Source: Rhizobium sp. 16-488-2b
GTDB taxonomy: Bacteria; Pseudomonadota; Alphaproteobacteria; Rhizobiales; Rhizobiaceae
Assembly: GCF_017741815.1 (NCBI RefSeq)
Contig: NZ_JAGHMF010000001.1
Span: 51,896-115,895 of the forward strand
Length of the DNA stretch: 64,000 nucleotides
Direction: 5' to 3'
Shown: positions 1 through 9,233 of the stretch, piece after piece
Layout: each line of letters begins with the position of its first letter
How positions within the stretch are numbered: position 1 is the first letter of the stretch
Notes under the pieces: generated by a model
What the model was told of the DNA's origin: nothing
The model's database searches: none
Seen by the model: only the letters and a program-made list of their open reading frames with translations
Position numbers and translations under genes: made by a program

Positions 1-43
1 TGAGATCGCTCGGTGATGCGGCAAGCCGCCCCGGGAGTCAAGA

Positions 44-59
44 CGTTTCACGTGAAACC
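44..59. promoter_or_regulatory. parS: parS centromere-like site 1 (ParB binding)
   Basis: The 14-base palindrome GTTTCACGTGAAAC at 45-58 matches the inner part of the widely conserved bacterial parS consensus TGTTTCACGTGAAACA; only the two outermost bases of the 16-mer differ. It lies just past the end of mnmE. ParB binding here would seed origin segregation; parA/parB are expected to the left of the window in this gene neighbourhood (inference). Confidence 0.85.
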
Positions 60-81
60 ACGTATTTCAGCGCCGCCTTAG

Positions 82-97
82 TGTTTCACGTGAATCA
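82..97. promoter_or_regulatory. parS: parS site 2, overlapping the mnmE stop codon
   Basis: TGTTTCACGTGAATCA differs from the 16-base parS consensus at one position. Its last three bases are the complement of the mnmE TGA stop. It sits 38 bases from site 1, so the two probably act as one ParB loading locus. Confidence 0.8.
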
Positions 98-1414
98 TTT
101 GCCAATACAGAATTCGCCGAAGATGACGTCGAGCAGATTCTCGACATCGACCCGGCCAGTGATGCGGCCAAGCGCGGCGCCGGCCATGCGGAGCTCTTCC
201 GCTCTAATATCCAGGTCAACATGATCGTTAGCGATGGCTCGCTCGATAGCTGAAATACATTCCGCTAGCGAATCGTTGTGGCGTGTGCGGGTAGGGATAG
301 CCAGCGAATGCGGTGGTACCATCTCGCGTAAACGATCTCCAATCGCCTGACGCAGTTGGTCCAAGCCGGCGCCGGTTTCGACTGAAATCCTGACATCGTA
401 TGGATTCGACGAGACGATGGGCAAATCTGCCTTCGTTCCGACCCGCAACGCGGATGCAGGAGCGGTGCTGCCCTCTGACTGAACGGACATGTCCTCGATG
501 TAGATGACGAGATCTGCGGATTCCATTACTGTGCGCGCCCGGCGAATACCTTCGCGTTCAACGACCTCTTCTGTCTCACGCAGTCCCGCGGTATCGTAAA
601 GCTTGACGAGAAATCCATCGATATCGAGATCGGTGGATAGCACATCGCGCGTCGTTCCGGCGATATCCGTGACGATCGCAATATCGCGCCTCACAAGTGC
701 GTTCATCAAGGTCGATTTTCCCGCATTGGGCAAACCGGCAATAACAACCTTGAAGCCATCTCTGATGATTTCGCCTGTCTTCGCCATACCAAGATGCTGG
801 CGAATCTCGTTGGCAAGCTTAGTCATGTCTGACCAGACCTGTTCAGACACTGAGCCTGGAACATCGTCCTCGTCGGGGAAATCAAGTTCAGCCTCGATCA
901 GCGCACGGCCGCGCGTCAATCGCTGTGCCCAAGCTTCATAGACGGCTGAGAGGCCGCCCGAGCTCTGTTCAAGAGCGAGGCGACGCTGCATCTCGGTCTC
1001 TGCCGAGATCAAATCCGCAAGACCTTCGATCTCCAGCAGGTCAAGCTTCCCGCTTTCGAACGCGCGTCGGGAGAACTCGCCGGCCAAGGCCTGTCGCAAC
1101 CCATCGAACGAGCTCAGCTCTCTATAGACAGCACTTACGACAGCGCGGCCGCCATGTAGGTGAAATTCGACGACGTCTTCACCGGTGAAGGAGTTTGGCC
1201 CCGGGAAGAACAGCACAAGGCCATTGTCGAGCACCTCACCGTTACGGGTTCGAATCGTTCGCAACGCGGTGGTGCGGGCAGGGACGGTACCCGAGACCAT
1301 GCTGTCCATCACATCCACAACCCTTGGCCCGCTTATGCGGATAACGGCCAGGCCGGCGGGAACGGCGCCGCTGGAAAGCGCATAGATCGTCTCTGTGAAT
1401 TCCGCCACGGACAC
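95..1414 (-). CDS. mnmE: tRNA modification GTPase MnmE (TrmE)
   Basis: MnmE, with MnmG, adds the 5-carboxymethylaminomethyl group to the wobble uridine of certain tRNAs in the cytoplasm. The 439-residue protein is close to the usual 440-455. It has an N-terminal tetrahydrofolate-binding domain (start [18 protein letters not shown]), a helical domain, a G domain inserted near residues 220-370 with P-loop GLPNAGKS at 227-234, DTAG and TKAD, and the C-terminal FCIGK with the catalytic cysteine. The start is a GTG; the GTG two codons further in (1408) has better spacing from the GGAG at about 1416-1419 and is an alternative. mnmG would be expected beyond the left edge. The stop codon overlaps parS site 2. 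Confidence 0.96.
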   Translation of the reverse strand: MSVAEFTETIYALSSGAVPAGLAVIRISGPRVVDVMDSMVSGTVPARTTALRTIRTRNGEVLDNGLVLFFPGPNSFTGEDVVEFHLHGGRAVVSAVYRELSSFDGLRQALAGEFSRRAFESGKLDLLEIEGLADLISAETEMQRRLALEQSSGGLSAVYEAWAQRLTRGRALIEAELDFPDEDDVPGSVSEQVWSDMTKLANEIRQHLGMAKTGEIIRDGFKVVIAGLPNAGKSTLMNALVRRDIAIVTDIAGTTRDVLSTDLDIDGFLVKLYDTAGLRETEEVVEREGIRRARTVMESADLVIYIEDMSVQSEGSTAPASALRVGTKADLPIVSSNPYDVRISVETGAGLDQLRQAIGDRLREMVPPHSLAIPTRTRHNDSLAECISAIERAIANDHVDLDIRAEELRMAGAALGRITGRVDVENLLDVIFGEFCIGK

Positions 1415-1499
1415 ACTCCAATTGATACGATACCGAATCGATCGGTTATCCGCCTGAATGAGTGTCGTCGGTCTACTTCAATCAGACGTTAGAAACAGA

Positions 1500-1527
1500 A
1501 AAGCCGGCCAATATAGCGGCCGGCTTT
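1500..1527 (-). terminator. Rho-independent-type terminator downstream of rho
   Basis: AAAGCCGGCC and GGCCGGCTTT form a perfect 10-bp stem around an 8-base loop. Read on the minus strand it is followed by a T-rich stretch (TTCTGTTTC). It lies 27 bases past the rho stop codon and before mnmE. Confidence 0.75.
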
Positions 1528-1554
1528 GGTTGATTGAATCCGGCTAAGGATAAA

Positions 1555-2820
1555 TCAGGTGTTCATCGATTCGAAGAAGTCGGAGTTGCTCTTCGTTTGC
1601 TTCAGCTTGTCGATGAGGAACTCGATCGCATCGGTCGTGCCCATCGGCGCCAGGATACGGCGGAGAACGAAGATCTTCTGCAGATCCTGGCGTGGAACAA
1701 GCAGGTCTTCCTTACGCGTACCGGACTTGAGAATGTCCATCGACGGGAAGATGCGCTTGTCGGCGACCTTGCGGTCGAGAACGATTTCCGAGTTACCGGT
1801 ACCCTTGAACTCTTCGAAGATGACTTCGTCCATACGGCTACCCGTATCGATCAGCGCGGTCGCGATAATCGTCAGCGAACCACCTTCTTCAATGTTACGT
1901 GCCGCACCAAAGAAGCGCTTCGGGCGCTGCAGCGCGTTGGCGTCGACACCACCGGTCAGAACCTTACCGGAAGAAGGAACAACCGTGTTGTAGGCGCGGC
2001 CGAGGCGGGTGATCGAGTCGAGAAGGATCACAACGTCACGACCATGTTCGACAAGACGCTTTGCCTTCTCGATGACCATCTCGGCGACCTGCACGTGGCG
2101 GGTTGCCGGTTCGTCGAAGGTCGAGGAAACAACTTCACCCTTAACCGAGCGCTGCATGTCCGTCACTTCTTCGGGACGCTCGTCGATCAGAAGAACGATG
2201 AGATAGCATTCCGGGTGATTGGCGGTGATCGAGTGCGCGATGTTTTGCAGGAGAACCGTCTTACCCGTGCGCGGCGGCGCGACGATCAGACCACGCTGGC
2301 CTTTACCAAGCGGCGCGACCAGATCGATGACGCGCGACGAAAGATCCTTGTTCGTCGGGATCTCGAGTTCCATCTTGAAGCGCTCGTTCGGATAGAGCGG
2401 CGTCAGGTTGTCGAAGTGAACCTTGTGACGAATCTTTTCCGGATCGTCGAAGTTTATCGTGTTGACCTTCAGCAGCGCGAAATAGCGCTCGCCTTCCTTT
2501 GGTCCGCGGATGGGGCCTTCTACCGTATCGCCAGTCTTCAGCGAGAAGCGGCGAATCTGGGAGGGCGAGATGTAGATGTCGTCGGGACCGGGAAGATAGT
2601 TAGCATTGGCGGAACGCAGGAAGCCGAAGCCGTCCTGCAGAACTTCGACCACGCCTTCGCCGATAATCTCGACGTCCTGGCTGGCAAGAACCTTGAGTAT
2701 TGCGAACATCAGCTCCTGCTTGCGCATCGTGCTGGCATTCTCGACCTCGAGCGATTCGGCGAATGCCAGAAGATCGGTCGGGGATTTACTCTTAAGTTCC
2801 TGAAGCTTCATTTCAGACAT
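1555..2820 (-). CDS. rho: transcription termination factor Rho
   Basis: Rho is a hexameric RNA-dependent ATPase that ends transcription of untranslated RNA. The 421-residue product has the usual length. Residues 1-45 are the helical N-terminal domain, about 48-125 the cold-shock-like RNA-binding fold ([17 protein letters not shown]), and the ATPase domain follows with Walker A APPRTGKT at 181-188, Walker [17 protein letters not shown], and Q/R loops. It has no family-unusual insertions. It sits alone between hemJ and mnmE, with its own terminator, and a 194-base leader precedes it. Rho genes are often autoregulated by attenuation in such leaders; that is not demonstrated here. Confidence 0.98.
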   Translation of the reverse strand: MSEMKLQELKSKSPTDLLAFAESLEVENASTMRKQELMFAILKVLASQDVEIIGEGVVEVLQDGFGFLRSANANYLPGPDDIYISPSQIRRFSLKTGDTVEGPIRGPKEGERYFALLKVNTINFDDPEKIRHKVHFDNLTPLYPNERFKMELEIPTNKDLSSRVIDLVAPLGKGQRGLIVAPPRTGKTVLLQNIAHSITANHPECYLIVLLIDERPEEVTDMQRSVKGEVVSSTFDEPATRHVQVAEMVIEKAKRLVEHGRDVVILLDSITRLGRAYNTVVPSSGKVLTGGVDANALQRPKRFFGAARNIEEGGSLTIIATALIDTGSRMDEVIFEEFKGTGNSEIVLDRKVADKRIFPSMDILKSGTRKEDLLVPRQDLQKIFVLRRILAPMGTTDAIEFLIDKLKQTKSNSDFFESMNT

Positions 2821-2939
2821 GAAGTGTCCATTACTCTATAATTTTGAGGGGAAAGGCGATGTCGAGACAGTAACCGGTCCTGCGAGGAGCCCGCAGACGA
2901 TCGAACTTTACATACATGCCACAAGGATGAGGTGGACGG

Positions 2940-2968
2940 AAAATAGCGAGTCAGTTCCGCCGCCGCAA
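2940..2968 (-). promoter_or_regulatory. possible sigma-70-type promoter for rho
   Basis: On the minus strand TTGCGG (2968-2963) and TATTTT (2945-2940) are separated by exactly 17 bases, about 120 bases upstream of the rho start. The match to the -35/-10 consensus is moderate, so this is a weak prediction. Confidence 0.35.
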
Positions 2969-3014
2969 GGGGGCTGCTTAAAATGAAGCAAATTTAACCC
3001 GTCAGCCGGCTGCG

Positions 3015-3551
3015 TCAAAATGGCTTGACGACGACAAGGATGACGATGGCGATCATCAAAACGGTCGGCGCCTCGTTCATGAAGCGCCAGTAGCGCGCCG
3101 AACGCCGGTTCTCGTCACGCTCGAATGCCTTCGCCGCGCGGCTGAAAAACACATGCACGCCGGTCAAGAGCACGACGAGCCCGATCTTCGCGTGCAGCCA
3201 TCCACCCTGGAAGCCATACACCGACCACGAGAGATACAGCCCAAAGATCCAGGTCAGCATCATCGCCGGGTTCATGATCACCTTCAGCAGGCGCCGTTCC
3301 ATGACCTTGAAGGTTTCCGACTGCACCGAGCCCGGTTCAGCGTCTGTGTGGTAGATGAACAATCGCGGCATATAGAACAGCCCGGCCATCCATGAGATCA
3401 CGGCGATGATGTGAAGCGCCTTGATCCAGAGATAGAGCGTATCGGGGTTCCAGACGAAGAGACCGACCGCCAGCGCCACGAAGAAGGCGATGGCGATGAA
3501 GGCACGCCGGCGCGCGTAGGAACCCGGTCTCTCGTCGATCTGGCGTTCCAT
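3015..3551 (-). CDS. hemJ: protoporphyrinogen oxidase HemJ
   Basis: HemJ is the membrane protoporphyrinogen IX oxidase used by most alphaproteobacteria in haem synthesis. The protein of about 178 residues has four or five hydrophobic segments and family signatures: ALHIIAVISWMAGLFYMPR with the conserved histidine, a mid-protein MNPAMMLTWIFGLYL helix and the C-terminal FMNEAPTVLMI. I choose the ATG at 3551; a TTG two codons upstream overlaps the hemE stop. The gene is directly downstream of and translationally close to hemE, which acts two steps earlier in the same pathway, so the two form an operon. Confidence 0.94.
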   Translation of the reverse strand: MERQIDERPGSYARRRAFIAIAFFVALAVGLFVWNPDTLYLWIKALHIIAVISWMAGLFYMPRLFIYHTDAEPGSVQSETFKVMERRLLKVIMNPAMMLTWIFGLYLSWSVYGFQGGWLHAKIGLVVLLTGVHVFFSRAAKAFERDENRRSARYWRFMNEAPTVLMIAIVILVVVKPF

Positions 3552-3553
3552 GG

Positions 3554-4588
3554 TCAAACCCTCGTGCCGCGAACACGCTCGACGAGCAGCCGAACGTTTT
3601 CAGGATCGGCCTGCGGGGTGATTCCATGTCCAAGGTTGAAGATCAGCGGACCGTTCCCCAGCCGCTGCAGGATATCGTCGATACCCTCGTCAAGTGCCAC
3701 CCCGCCGGCAACCATTCGCATCGGATCGAGATTGCCCTGCACCGGGCCATCCTTCTGCAGCTCGGCCGCGAAGTCGAGCGGGACGGACCAATCAAGGCCG
3801 ATCGCATCAGCCTTCGTCTTCTGGCGATAGGTCTTCAGCAGATAGCCGGCGCCCTTCGCAAAGGCGATGATCTTGGCATTTGGGCGGCGCGCCTTGATCG
3901 ACGCGATCATTCGCGCAACTGGTTTCACGGCAAATGCTTCGAACTCGCGTTCGCCGAGCACGCCGGCCCAGGAATCGAAGATCTGCACGGCATCGGCGCC
4001 GGCATCGATCTGCGCGACGAGATAATCAGCCGAAACATCCGCCAGCAACATCAGCAGCTTTTCGAAAGCCTTCGGATGCCGATAGGCAAACAGACGGGCA
4101 GGGGCCTGATCGGGTGTGCCATGGCCGGCGATCATATAGGTCGCAACGGTCCAGGGAGCGCCACAGAAGCCGAGCAGGGTGGTTTCCGTTGGCAGATCAC
4201 GCCGAAGACGTCGAACGGTCTCCAGCACCGGTTCCAGATGCTGCATTACGCTGCTGCCATCCAGACCATCGATACCATCAACGTCGATCGGATCCATCTC
4301 CGGCCCATGTCCTTCGGTGAAACGAACATTGCGCTTCATCGCATCGGGAATGACGAGGATGTCGGAGAAGAGAATGGCAGCGTCAAAGCCATAGCGCCGG
4401 ATCGGCTGCAGCGTGACCTCGACTGCGTGATCCGGGGTGTAACAGAGATCGAGGAAGCTTCCAGCCTTGGCTCGTACCTCTCGATACTCCGGCAGGTATC
4501 GCCCTGCTTGCCTCATCAGCCAGATGGGGGGAGGGCTCAATGTTTCCCCGTCCAGAACCCGCATGATCTTCCGGCGCATTTCACTCAA
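3554..4588 (-). CDS. hemE: uroporphyrinogen decarboxylase HemE
   Basis: HemE removes four carboxyl groups from uroporphyrinogen III to give coproporphyrinogen III. The 344-residue protein carries the first signature [17 protein letters not shown] near residue 20, the [11 protein letters not shown] strand, and [13 protein letters not shown] in the second signature region. The annotated start is a TTG preceded by GGGAAGAAG; an ATG three codons further in (4579) is possible. It is the first gene of hemE-hemJ and borders the presumed replication origin, the same position it holds in Caulobacter and Sinorhizobium. Confidence 0.97.
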   Translation of the reverse strand: MSEMRRKIMRVLDGETLSPPPIWLMRQAGRYLPEYREVRAKAGSFLDLCYTPDHAVEVTLQPIRRYGFDAAILFSDILVIPDAMKRNVRFTEGHGPEMDPIDVDGIDGLDGSSVMQHLEPVLETVRRLRRDLPTETTLLGFCGAPWTVATYMIAGHGTPDQAPARLFAYRHPKAFEKLLMLLADVSADYLVAQIDAGADAVQIFDSWAGVLGEREFEAFAVKPVARMIASIKARRPNAKIIAFAKGAGYLLKTYRQKTKADAIGLDWSVPLDFAAELQKDGPVQGNLDPMRMVAGGVALDEGIDDILQRLGNGPLIFNLGHGITPQADPENVRLLVERVRGTRV

Positions 4589-4990
4589 GCGCTTCTTCCC
4601 TATAAAAAATCAAAGATATTTATAAGGTTTCTATTTCTTAGAGTCGGTGACTATCAAGGATTAAAATCCATCCACGTCCGATACCAATTGTCACTGTTTC
4701 GTCGGCCGCTCGGGAAGAAAATCGCGCAATTCGATGTCAGAAACAGGACTGGCGGGAAATTCGATACAGTTTCAATAAGATACAGGTTCCAAGGAAATTC
4801 GCCAAGCTGTGGACAAGCTGTGGCTATCTGACGAACAGCCGCAAACTTTCCACAAAACCAACAGGCCATCTTGTCCGGCCTCCAAAGAATCCGAAATGTG
4901 GAAAACCAGGCATGTTTTCCCTTGCCTAACCCCCGGCGCGTCTCGTAGCTCTCCGTCATCCAGTGTTTTCAACAGGCAGCGGAAAATAGC
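4589..4990. other. oriC: presumed chromosomal replication origin (oriC)
   Basis: This 402-base gap between divergent hemE and ppsR has no credible gene. It holds an AT-rich stretch at 4601-4630 suited to strand opening and a group of DnaA-box-like 9-mers: TGTGGACAA (4808-4816), TGTGGAAAA (4897-4905), CTTTCCACA (4846-4854) and weaker TGTGGCTAT (4819-4827). Two GANTC sites, targets of the CcrM methylase, lie at 4641 and 4887. Genes to the left run on the minus strand and genes to the right on the plus strand, as expected for leading-strand bias. An oriC next to hemE is established for Caulobacter and reported for Sinorhizobium meliloti. Confidence 0.8.
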
Positions 4991-5812
4991 GTGGAGAACC
5001 GTACGAACTTCTTCCATCTGCATCTCATTTCTGACTCGACGGGCGAAACGCTGATTTCGGCCGGCCGCGCGGCATCGGCGCAATTCAAGTCGGCGCAGCC
5101 GATCGAGCATGTCTATCCGCTGATCCGCAATCGAAAGCAGCTGCTGACCGTCTTGCAGGCGATCGATGGTGAACCGGGCATCGTGCTCTACACGATTGTG
5201 GATCGCGAGCTCGCCACGCTGATCGACGAGCGTTGCCTCGAAATGGGCGTGGCCTCGGTCAATGTTCTGGAGCCCGTTCTCAACGCATTCCAGATCTACC
5301 TCGGCGCACCGTCACGCCGGAGGGTCGGCGCCCAGCATGTCATGAACGCCGGATACTTCGCGCGCATCGAGGCGCTGAACTTCACGATGGATCACGACGA
5401 CGGCCAGATGCCGGATGATTACAATGACGCCGACGTCGTCATCATCGGTATCAGCCGAACATCCAAGACACCGACCAGCATCTATCTCGCCAACCGCGGC
5501 ATCAAGACCGCCAACATCCCGATCGTCTATGGCGTGCCCCTGCCGGAAAGCCTCTTCGAAGCGACCAAGCCGCTGATTGTCTGCCTGATAGCCACCACCG
5601 ATCGCATCTCCCAGGTCCGCGAAAATCGCGACCTCGGCGCGACGCCCGGCTTCGATCGCGGCGACTACACGGATCGCGCCGCGATATCCGAAGAGCTGAA
5701 ATATGCCCGCTCGCTTTGCGCCCGCCACAACTGGCCGCTCATCGATGTCACCCGCCGTTCCATCGAGGAGACGGCGGCGGCAATCGTTGCCCTGCGTCCC
5801 AAGCTGCGCTAA
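4991..5812 (+). CDS. ppsR: pyruvate, phosphate dikinase / PEP synthase regulatory protein (PPSR family)
   Basis: This DUF299-family enzyme is a bifunctional kinase and pyrophosphorylase that switches pyruvate phosphate dikinase (or PEP synthase) off and on by threonine phosphorylation. The 273-residue product starts [15 protein letters not shown], typical for the family, and has the P-loop [18 protein letters not shown] near residue 153. The start is GTG at 4991; no nearer ATG fits the conserved N-terminus. It is the first gene to the right of the presumed origin and heads the run with maf, aroE, coaE and dnaQ. Confidence 0.92.
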   Translation: MENRTNFFHLHLISDSTGETLISAGRAASAQFKSAQPIEHVYPLIRNRKQLLTVLQAIDGEPGIVLYTIVDRELATLIDERCLEMGVASVNVLEPVLNAFQIYLGAPSRRRVGAQHVMNAGYFARIEALNFTMDHDDGQMPDDYNDADVVIIGISRTSKTPTSIYLANRGIKTANIPIVYGVPLPESLFEATKPLIVCLIATTDRISQVRENRDLGATPGFDRGDYTDRAAISEELKYARSLCARHNWPLIDVTRRSIEETAAAIVALRPKLR

Positions 5813-5846
5813 GCGCTGCCCCTAGCCAACCGCGCCGAGAGCACAG

Positions 5847-6446
5847 ATGATACCGAAACTCATACTCGCTTCCTCCAGTCCCTTCCGTCGCATGCTGATG
5901 GAAAATGCCGGCCTGTCCTTCGAGGCTCATCCGGCGAAGGTCGATGAGCGGGCGATCGAAGCACCGCTCGAACGAGATGGCGCAACGCCTGATGCGATCG
6001 CGCTGGTCCTCGCCAAGGCCAAAGCCAGGGAGGTGAGCGATCGCTCGCCGGGCGCAATCGTGATCGGTTCAGATCAAACCATGTCGCTGGGGCAGCGCAC
6101 ATTTCATAAGCCGAAGAGCATGGAAGATGCGGCCGCCCATCTTGCCGCGCTGTCCGCGCAGACCCATCGGCTGAACAGCGCGGTCGCGCTCGCCTATAAC
6201 GGCGACATCATCTGGGAGCATGTCTCGCGCGCCGAGCTGACGATGCGTCTACTGACTAAAGATTTCATCGAACGGCACCTGAAGCGGGTCGGCGAGCGCG
6301 CCTTGAGCAGCGTAGGCGCCTATCAGCTCGAAGGGGAGGGACTGCAGCTCTTCTCGAAAATCGATGGCGACTACTTCACCATTTTGGGGCTGCCGATGCT
6401 GCCGCTCCTGGAAAAACTGAGAGAATTGGGTGCCATCGATGGATGA
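5847..6446 (+). CDS. Maf-like nucleoside triphosphate pyrophosphatase
   Basis: Maf proteins hydrolyse non-canonical or canonical nucleoside triphosphates to monophosphates; older work linked them to septum inhibition. The 199-residue protein begins [18 protein letters not shown], the substrate-binding signature, and contains VIGSDQTM with the catalytic aspartate, plus [12 protein letters not shown] in the C-terminal half. The stop codon overlaps the start region of aroE by a few bases, which indicates translational coupling. The exact substrate class (YhdE-like or YceF-like) is not resolved. Confidence 0.93.
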   Translation: MIPKLILASSSPFRRMLMENAGLSFEAHPAKVDERAIEAPLERDGATPDAIALVLAKAKAREVSDRSPGAIVIGSDQTMSLGQRTFHKPKSMEDAAAHLAALSAQTHRLNSAVALAYNGDIIWEHVSRAELTMRLLTKDFIERHLKRVGERALSSVGAYQLEGEGLQLFSKIDGDYFTILGLPMLPLLEKLRELGAIDG

Positions 6447-7296
6447 TTCACGTGAAACAATCGGCCCGCGCGCCTTCGTCACCGGCTTTCCCGTCAAGCA
6501 CTCGCGCTCGCCGATCATCCATGGATATTGGCTGAAGTCGCTGTCCCTCGACGGAAGCTACCGTACCCATGAAGTCGCGCCGGACGATTTTCCAGCTTTC
6601 ATCCAATCCTTGAAATCAGCCGCCTCTGGTTTTGTCGGCGGCAACGTCACGATCCCTCACAAGGAGATGGCATTCAAGCTGGCTGATGAGCCGGATGATC
6701 TCTCGCGCGAACTTGGTGCGTCCAACACGCTCTGGCTCGAGGACGGCAAGCTGAAGGCCACGAACACCGACGGCCGTGGCTTCACCGCAAATCTGGATGA
6801 GCGCCATCCCCGCTGGGACAAGGTGCGATCGGCAGTCATCCTGGGCGCCGGTGGCGCCAGCCGTGCCGTCATCCAGGCCGTTCGCGATCGCGGCATCAAG
6901 GAGATCCACCTCGTCAACCGTACCGTCGCCCGCGCGGTCGAGCTCGCGGATCGCTTTGGAGCAGCCGTGCACCCGAATCCGATGACGGCTCTTTCCGAAG
7001 TGATGAAAGGCGCAGGCCTCTTTATCAATACAACGTCGCTCGGCATGGAAGGGGAGATCGCACCCAATATCGATTTCTCTTCGTTGCAGTCCGACGCCGT
7101 TGTCACCGACATCGTCTACGTACCGCTGAAGACGCCCATTCTCGCGCAGGCTGAGGAGCAGGGTTTCGCGACGGTCGATGGTCTGGGTATGTTGCTTCAC
7201 CAGGCGGTACCCGGTTTCGAGAAATGGTTCGGCAAGCGGCCCATCGTCGATGAGACGCTTCGCGCCTTGATCATCGCGGATATGGAAAAGCATTGA
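6439..7296 (+). CDS. aroE: shikimate dehydrogenase AroE
   Basis: AroE reduces 3-dehydroshikimate to shikimate with NADPH in aromatic amino acid synthesis. The protein of 285 residues has the shikimate-binding signature [13 protein letters not shown] near the N-terminus, [13 protein letters not shown] with the catalytic lysine, NTDGRGF, and a Rossmann motif [10 protein letters not shown] near residue 130. I place the start at ATG 6439; GTG 6430 in frame is an alternative. The start region overlaps the maf stop, and parS site 3 lies inside codons 2-7. The stop TGA overlaps the coaE ATG. Confidence 0.96.
   Translation: MDDSRETIGPRAFVTGFPVKHSRSPIIHGYWLKSLSLDGSYRTHEVAPDDFPAFIQSLKSAASGFVGGNVTIPHKEMAFKLADEPDDLSRELGASNTLWLEDGKLKATNTDGRGFTANLDERHPRWDKVRSAVILGAGGASRAVIQAVRDRGIKEIHLVNRTVARAVELADRFGAAVHPNPMTALSEVMKGAGLFINTTSLGMEGEIAPNIDFSSLQSDAVVTDIVYVPLKTPILAQAEEQGFATVDGLGMLLHQAVPGFEKWFGKRPIVDETLRALIIADMEKH
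6444..6459. promoter_or_regulatory. parS: parS site 3, inside the start of aroE
   Basis: TGATTCACGTGAAACA differs from the parS consensus at one base. It encodes part of the N-terminal residues of AroE, so ParB binding and the coding sequence share these bases. It lies about 1.6 kb to the right of the presumed origin. Confidence 0.8.
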
Positions 7297-7907
7297 TGCT
7301 GAAAATCGGACTGACCGGCTCGATCGGGATGGGCAAGTCGACCACGGCAAAGCTGTTTGCCGATGCCGGTCTGCCGGTCAATGATGCCGACGCCGTCGTC
7401 CATGATCTTTATGCGGGTGCCGCGGCGCCCCTGATCGAGGCGACTTTTCCAGGCTCGGTGAAAAATGGAACGGTCGATCGCCAGGAGTTGGGCCGGCAGC
7501 TTGCGTTGCGCCCCGAAGGTTTCAAGCAGCTGGAGCAGATCGTTCATCCTCTTGTCCGCGAGCGCGAGGCGATGTTCCTCGAAGAGCAACGCGAGCAGGG
7601 CACACCGATGGTCCTTCTCGACATACCGCTGCTTTTCGAGAGCGGCGGTGCGGATCGCGTCGATGTCGTCGTCGTTGTCAGCTGTGATCCACAGATTCAG
7701 CGTGAGCGGGTACTTGCGCGTCCGAACATGACGGAAGAGAAATTCAATATGATTCTCTCGCGCCAGACCCCCGATGCGGAAAAGCGCCGGCGCGCAGATT
7801 ACGTGGTCGATACCGGTCACGGCATCGATCAGGCGAGGGAGCAGGTCGGTGTTATTATCGCGGACCTGAAACAGCGGATAGCGAACGGAGATTTCCCGAA
7901 TGCGTGA
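7296..7907 (+). CDS. coaE: dephospho-CoA kinase CoaE
   Basis: CoaE phosphorylates dephospho-CoA at the ribose 3-hydroxyl, the last step of coenzyme A synthesis. The 203-residue protein starts [21 protein letters not shown] with the P-loop, then has the NDADAVVHDLY substrate region, VDRQELG, the HPLV motif and LLDIPLLFESG. The ATG overlaps the aroE stop codon (TGATG), so the genes are coupled. Its own end overlaps the dnaQ start by 8 bases. Placing coaE before dnaQ near the origin is common in Rhizobiales. Confidence 0.96.
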   Translation: MLKIGLTGSIGMGKSTTAKLFADAGLPVNDADAVVHDLYAGAAAPLIEATFPGSVKNGTVDRQELGRQLALRPEGFKQLEQIVHPLVREREAMFLEEQREQGTPMVLLDIPLLFESGGADRVDVVVVVSCDPQIQRERVLARPNMTEEKFNMILSRQTPDAEKRRRADYVVDTGHGIDQAREQVGVIIADLKQRIANGDFPNA

Positions 7908-8613
7908 AATCATTTTCGATACGGAAACCACCGGGCTTGATAACCGCACCGATCGCATCATCGAAATTGGCGGCATCGAACTCTTCAATCACTTCCCGAC
8001 GGGAAAGACGCTGCACATCTACATCAATCCCGGTGACCAGAAGGTCCATCCGGACGCGCTTGCCGTTCACGGGATCACCGACGAGTTCCTGAAGGACAAG
8101 CAGCCCTTTGCGGCGGTGGCGCAGGAGATTCTCGATTTCTTCGGCGAAGGCAAGTGGATCGCCCACAACGCCACCTTCGACATGGGCTTCATCAATGCCG
8201 AGTTGGCGCGGCTTGCCTTGCCGCCGATCTCTCCCGAAAATGTGATCGATACATTGTCGATGGCCCGGCGCAAGAATCCGATGGGCCCGAACTCGCTCGA
8301 TGCGCTCTGCCGTCGCTACGGGATTGATAATTCTCATCGCGCCAAGCACGGCGCCTTGCTCGACTCCGAACTGCTTGCCGAAGTCTATATCGAGATGATC
8401 GGCGGTCGCCAGACAGCACTTGGGCTCGGTGTCGCGCAAAACAACGGCGCCTCGGAACGCAACGACAGCGATGACGATATTGTCCTGGTCGCGCTGGAGC
8501 GACCGCGACCGCTGGCACCGCGCCTCAGCGAAACCGAAGCCGAGCACCATGATGCGCTGATTGCCAAGCTCGGCCAGAAGGGCATCTGGGCCAAATACGA
8601 TCGCCCAAACTAA
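7900..8613 (+). CDS. dnaQ: DNA polymerase III epsilon subunit, 3'-5' proofreading exonuclease
   Basis: DnaQ is the editing exonuclease of the replicative polymerase. The 237-residue protein is a DEDDh-type exonuclease: motif I FDTETTGLD near residue 5, motif II HNATFDMGFIN near residue 88, and motif III HRAKHGALLDSELLAEVY near residue 147. The C-terminal third, less conserved, is the usual clamp- and polymerase-binding tail. It is the last gene of the ppsR-maf-aroE-coaE-dnaQ run and converges on secB across a strong hairpin. Confidence 0.96.
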   Translation: MREIIFDTETTGLDNRTDRIIEIGGIELFNHFPTGKTLHIYINPGDQKVHPDALAVHGITDEFLKDKQPFAAVAQEILDFFGEGKWIAHNATFDMGFINAELARLALPPISPENVIDTLSMARRKNPMGPNSLDALCRRYGIDNSHRAKHGALLDSELLAEVYIEMIGGRQTALGLGVAQNNGASERNDSDDDIVLVALERPRPLAPRLSETEAEHHDALIAKLGQKGIWAKYDRPN

Positions 8614-8614
8614 A

Positions 8615-8638
8615 ATGCCCGGGCACTGTCCCGGGCAT
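8615..8638. terminator. intergenic terminator hairpin between dnaQ and secB
   Basis: ATGCCCGGG and CCCGGGCAT form a perfect 9-bp stem with a 6-base loop, two bases after the dnaQ stop. The minus-strand side is followed by TTTAG, so it suits secB slightly better, but it is well placed to stop both converging transcripts. Confidence 0.65.
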
Positions 8639-8661
8639 CTCGGCGATCATTTGATCAGCAA

Positions 8662-9138
8662 TTAGTTCGCCTGAACCTTTGCGCGGGCCTGCTCTTCGGC
8701 AACGCGCTGGGCAAACATCTGCGAGAAATCGATCGGGTCGATCATCAGCGGCGGGAAGCCACCGTTGCGGGTCACGTCCGCGATGATCTGGCGCGCGAAC
8801 GGGAAGAGCATGCGCGGGCACTCGATGAAGAGAACCGGCAGCATGTGTTCCTGCGGGAAGCCAGCGATCCGGAAAACGCCGCCATAGACGAGCTCCGTGT
8901 GGAATACCGTCTTGTCGCCTTCCTTGGCTTCGGCGTTCAACGAGAGAACGACGTCGAAGTCCGTGTCGGAAAGCGGGTTGGCGTTGACGTTGACATTGAT
9001 GTTGATGGCAGGTGCCTTGTCGCGGGCCTGCAGCGAACGCGGTGCACCAGGATTCTCGAAGGAAAGGTCCTTGGTGTACTGTGCTAGAATGGTAAGGCTC
9101 GGGCTCGTTGCGCCGTTATTGCTGTTTTCGCTGTCCAT
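8662..9138 (-). CDS. secB: protein-export chaperone SecB
   Basis: SecB keeps precursor proteins unfolded and hands them to SecA for export. The protein of 158 residues carries the family core [20 protein letters not shown], then [12 protein letters not shown], and [19 protein letters not shown] toward the C-terminus. I choose the ATG at 9138 because it is preceded by GAGGAAAAG; an upstream in-frame ATG at 9180 has no ribosome-binding site and would add a non-conserved tail. It is followed by the dnaQ/secB hairpin and preceded by fxsA on the same strand. Confidence 0.96.
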   Translation of the reverse strand: MDSENSNNGATSPSLTILAQYTKDLSFENPGAPRSLQARDKAPAININVNVNANPLSDTDFDVVLSLNAEAKEGDKTVFHTELVYGGVFRIAGFPQEHMLPVLFIECPRMLFPFARQIIADVTRNGGFPPLMIDPIDFSQMFAQRVAEEQARAKVQAN

Positions 9139-9233
9139 TGGCTTTTCCTCGAGGGCATTGGATTTCGCCGCATCTATCATTTCGACGATGTCGTTACAAC
9201 CCTAGGCCAGCCGGCGCTTCTGTAGCAAGGGCC

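Noticed and set aside
1534..2841. A 435-codon plus-strand ORF opposite rho
   Set aside because: It is the antisense reading of a highly conserved gene in GC-rich DNA, with no domain and no ribosome-binding site.
4654..5110. Small ORFs on both strands inside the hemE-ppsR gap
   Set aside because: They cover AT-rich sequence with DnaA-box-like motifs and have no conserved features; the region is better explained as an origin.
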